64,000 nucleotides of DNA from the NCBI GenBank assembly GCA_030549495.1, contig JAUIRK010000894.1, forward strand, positions 682,001 to 746,000, in the 5' to 3' direction. Source of the stretch: Nectonema munidae. Taxonomy: Eukaryota > Nematomorpha > Nectonematoida > Nectonematidae. The position numbers and the translations under genes are program-made. Below are positions 61,411 to 64,000 of the stretch, in pieces (the first letter of the stretch is position 1; every line of letters starts with the position of its first letter). Below the pieces are notes generated by a model. It made no database searches. It was not told the origin of the DNA and saw nothing but the letters and a program-made list of their open reading frames with translations.

Positions 61411-63186
61411 ATAAATAATACTTTTTCTAAAAACCATCCTAATAACTAGTTTGAGATAAGTGATCTAACTTTTTGTTGCACAAAGGTCTGAAAACTTTGC
61501 TCTGCTAATCTAGCACTGACATCCCTTGCTCATAGTCAGACACAAGTGGTTAGGGTTAGAGAACATAATTTTTCCGTTGGGATAAAATTTGACTCAAACA
61601 CTTTTATTTAAAATTCTCTTATCATTTTTTCGATATATAAGGCAAAGCACCATTAGTATTTTCAAAAAGAAGGCTCACTTGGTCCGTTTGTATTAAACCA
61701 TAAGATAAGATGGTGGATTTGACCACAAAACCTTGTAGCACTTAGGCCAAGCATCTAGAGAGTTTTACGAAAGCCCTATAATATTATTTCCCATAAAATA
61801 GTATAGAAAATATACAAGTTCCTCATAAAATACAATAAAAAATAGACATTTTTCACAAAAAAAACTTTCACAATGTAAATATGCGTTGTCATCTCATAAA
61901 TTGTTCACAGATTCTCCATGAGAACAAAATACTCCAACCAAAATTAGCACACTCATTGCATTCAATGTTAGTTCATGCATAATCGAAAACTAGCTTTAAT
62001 TCAAAATGGCATCCAAAATATTTGAAATACCTCTTGTAAAAAATTTGGAAATTCTAACTTGATAATGAATTATATTCTTATCTCAGAATTTCCTAGTTGG
62101 TATACCTACGCTCCATATAAAGTTTTCATCTTTAGACAATAACTCTCTCTCTTCGTTTTTTCTTTATTGAAATATTCACAACTAGCAGTATCTTTATCCT
62201 CATTATCGACTCATCAAACTCTTCCTCAAGCTCAGATAAAATATCCATTGGTTTAGCATTAATTTAATGATTCAGAGACATTCTTATGAGGCCAAAATTA
62301 AATTATACGAAAAAGCAATAGCAAAATATAACATGTTGAAATAATCGAAAAAATGTAAAACAATGAAAAATAAAATTTCAATGAATAAAAATCTATAAAA
62401 CTAGATTTTGATTCACATAAAAGTTATTTGCGAAAAAGATTTTCAACCCATATAAATTTTTTTCACAACATGCATATAAAAAATTCACTAAAAGTTAAAA
62501 TTGAAATGAGTGGAAAATTACTCAAAAACAGTATGCGGATAAGTTGTACGGTTTTATAGATAATCTAGAGAAAAACTGTGCTCACTTTTCAGAATAATAC
62601 ATGTTAATATCATAAATCACATACCTTTTATGACTATATAGGTTTTTGTAAAGTAAACTTCATAACTCTGGAAATAATTTTAAGGATTTAAATTTTTGTA
62701 AAAACGCGCTTAAATCAAAAGCCTCAAAAACTGTTAGAAAACTAAAAGGAAATAACAGGGCTTAGAAAACGTAAGTTGAGTAAAATGCACATATTGAAAA
62801 ATAAACAAATGTAAAAAATTGTAAAAAAATTAGCACCGCATACATTAGCTTTACAGAATCAGAAGGTAAATAATTCAGACTTTGATTCTAAGTATTTGCA
62901 CCAAATGCGTTCAGTTCTGATTCTTACTCCGACTCTTATATCAGATGAAGTATACAAAAATGATGTAGCTAGAGTATTTAAAGAAACACTTTAATTCCTA
63001 CCCTAGCTTTTGTGAGATTCCGAGTCCGGTGATTCCTGACCCTTCAAAACCTCAGACTTCTCCTAGGCTCTGGTATACATAAATACTTAAAATGCATATG
63101 GAAAAAATAACAAAAATTCATTTTGTGGCCTATACCAAAATTGATTAAGGTCGAGACTTTGTTTTGGATAAAAATAGTGTTCAAAC

Positions 63187-63274
63187 CTTCCCAACTTTCC
63201 ATAGGCGAATCTTGGTGTGGTTTTGAATATAGCTGTTTCGCCAACATGCATCAGCTGCACACCCAACTCTAAAA
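63187..63274 (-). CDS. FKBP8: FKBP8-like, FKBP-domain exon
   Basis: After acceptor TTTCTTTAG the frame reads LELGVQLMHVGETAIFKTTP then RFAYGKLGR, matching [30 protein letters not shown] of human FKBP8 almost without gaps. Donor is GTTTGA; the exon is phase 1 in, phase 2 out. This is the strand of the FKBP domain with the M..GE and YG motifs. FKBP8 relatives are known for a weak or calmodulin-dependent prolyl isomerase site. A possible upstream exon at about 63352-63395 (RSLSLGIQ, ending in phase 1 before GTGTTT) would supply the preceding F.LG motif. The next downstream exon (IPP loop and first TPR) was not located with confidence. Confidence 0.82.
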
Positions 63275-64000
63275 CTAAAGAAATAAAATGATGATATAGT
63301 TCATATCACTTATTCATACCTAATTGTTCTTAAAATTGTCACAACAAACACCTTGTATGCCGAGGGATAAACTTCTTTGTTTCGTCATTTTATCATAGGC
63401 ACATCATATATTATTTACGTGAATTTGGGTTCGGCCTTTCAAAAACACTTTATTACGTTTAATGTTAGAGTAAGCGGTGTGAGTAGTGAATTATAAATAC
63501 CATTTATAAGAACGAAATAGTCTAGATTGCGCTCATGTGACATGGAAGACATAATCTTTCAAGAAAAAAATTAAACACACCAGATGATTGTATCTGTGAG
63601 AAAATCTAATCTCATAAGTGAGTATGATTAATGTTATTCATTATAAATGCACATAGACAATTCCTTATTTAATTAGTTAAAAGTGTGTGCTACTTTAGAT
63701 GTTAGTTTATGTGCATAATTGTATAAACATAGCATAGCGGTAATTATTTTACACAAGTGAAGGAAACATTATTATGATCTTGTCAGAGTTCAGGACGTTT
63801 CCAGAAGATGAATAAAAAGAATTGAAAACAAAATGTGGCTATGCTGATGTTTTTGAAATTTCAGTATTTCATTGTATGGGTGCCTAATGTGAATATGCAT
63901 GTATTCGTATATATGTATGTGTGTAGATATGTCTAGATGTTTTTCGTGTAAGACGTGTCAATTCAAATAAATAGGAAAGTTTGTGTCAAGAAGGTCAAAA
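63275..64000. other. right edge, probable 5' part of the FKBP8-like gene
   Basis: Apart from the possible small exon at about 63352-63395 on the minus strand I see no supported exon. The acidic N-terminus and start codon of the FKBP8-like gene would lie here or beyond the window. Confidence 0.35.

Noticed and set aside
1-64000. Operon-like or defence-system organisation
   Set aside because: The genes are eukaryotic, spliced, far apart and functionally unrelated; nothing suggests a co-ordinated new system.

Overview
The window is nuclear DNA of an animal, most likely a fast-evolving invertebrate. It is very AT-rich, it has spliceosomal GT-AG introns, and it holds three animal gene families (RNF10, TTC13, FKBP8) that match their vertebrate relatives clearly but at low identity. 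Introns of the one fully resolved gene fall into two size classes (54-107 bp and about 0.5-2.8 kb), and Merlin, hAT, piggyBac-type and non-LTR elements are common. I cannot name the species. Flatworm-like and other compact-intron invertebrate genomes would fit, but this is inference.

Layout. 1-4.8 kb: AT-rich spacer with dispersed repeats. 4.8-6.6 kb (+): intronless RNF10-like RING E3 ligase with a poly(A) signal. 6.9-8.8 kb: Merlin DNA transposon with about 360-bp inverted ends and a broken transposase. 9.5-11.3 kb: degenerate tandem repeat and a foldback element. 12.2-13.2 kb: decayed LINE 3' end (RNase H and zinc knuckle) with a strikingly G-poor top strand. 13.4-17.1 kb: piggyBac-type MITE, a hAT transposase remnant, and two hAT derivatives with perfect 8-bp target duplications. 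18.3-40.8 kb (+): a TTC13 gene whose 21 coding exons I could join in phase from a signal peptide to a stop codon (764 aa). Its introns carry a 1-kb hAT derivative, MITE copies and a hAT fossil. 41.3-44.9 kb: hAT MITE and a decayed ZMYM1-type hAT. 45.4-63.3 kb (-): FKBP8-like gene; its last three exons and one FKBP-domain exon are clear, the middle exons are unresolved, and the 5' end probably lies near or beyond the right edge. Its introns hold SINE-like units, two further piggyBac-type MITEs, a LINE tail, a 300-bp foldback and a second copy of a MITE found in TTC13.

The three host genes have no evident functional link and are not an operon. I found no sign of a new multi-gene system. The observations most worth following are the full TTC13 model with micro-introns that keep the frame, the set of young DNA transposons with intact target duplications, the TTAA-flanked MITE family, and several unplaced exon-like stretches.
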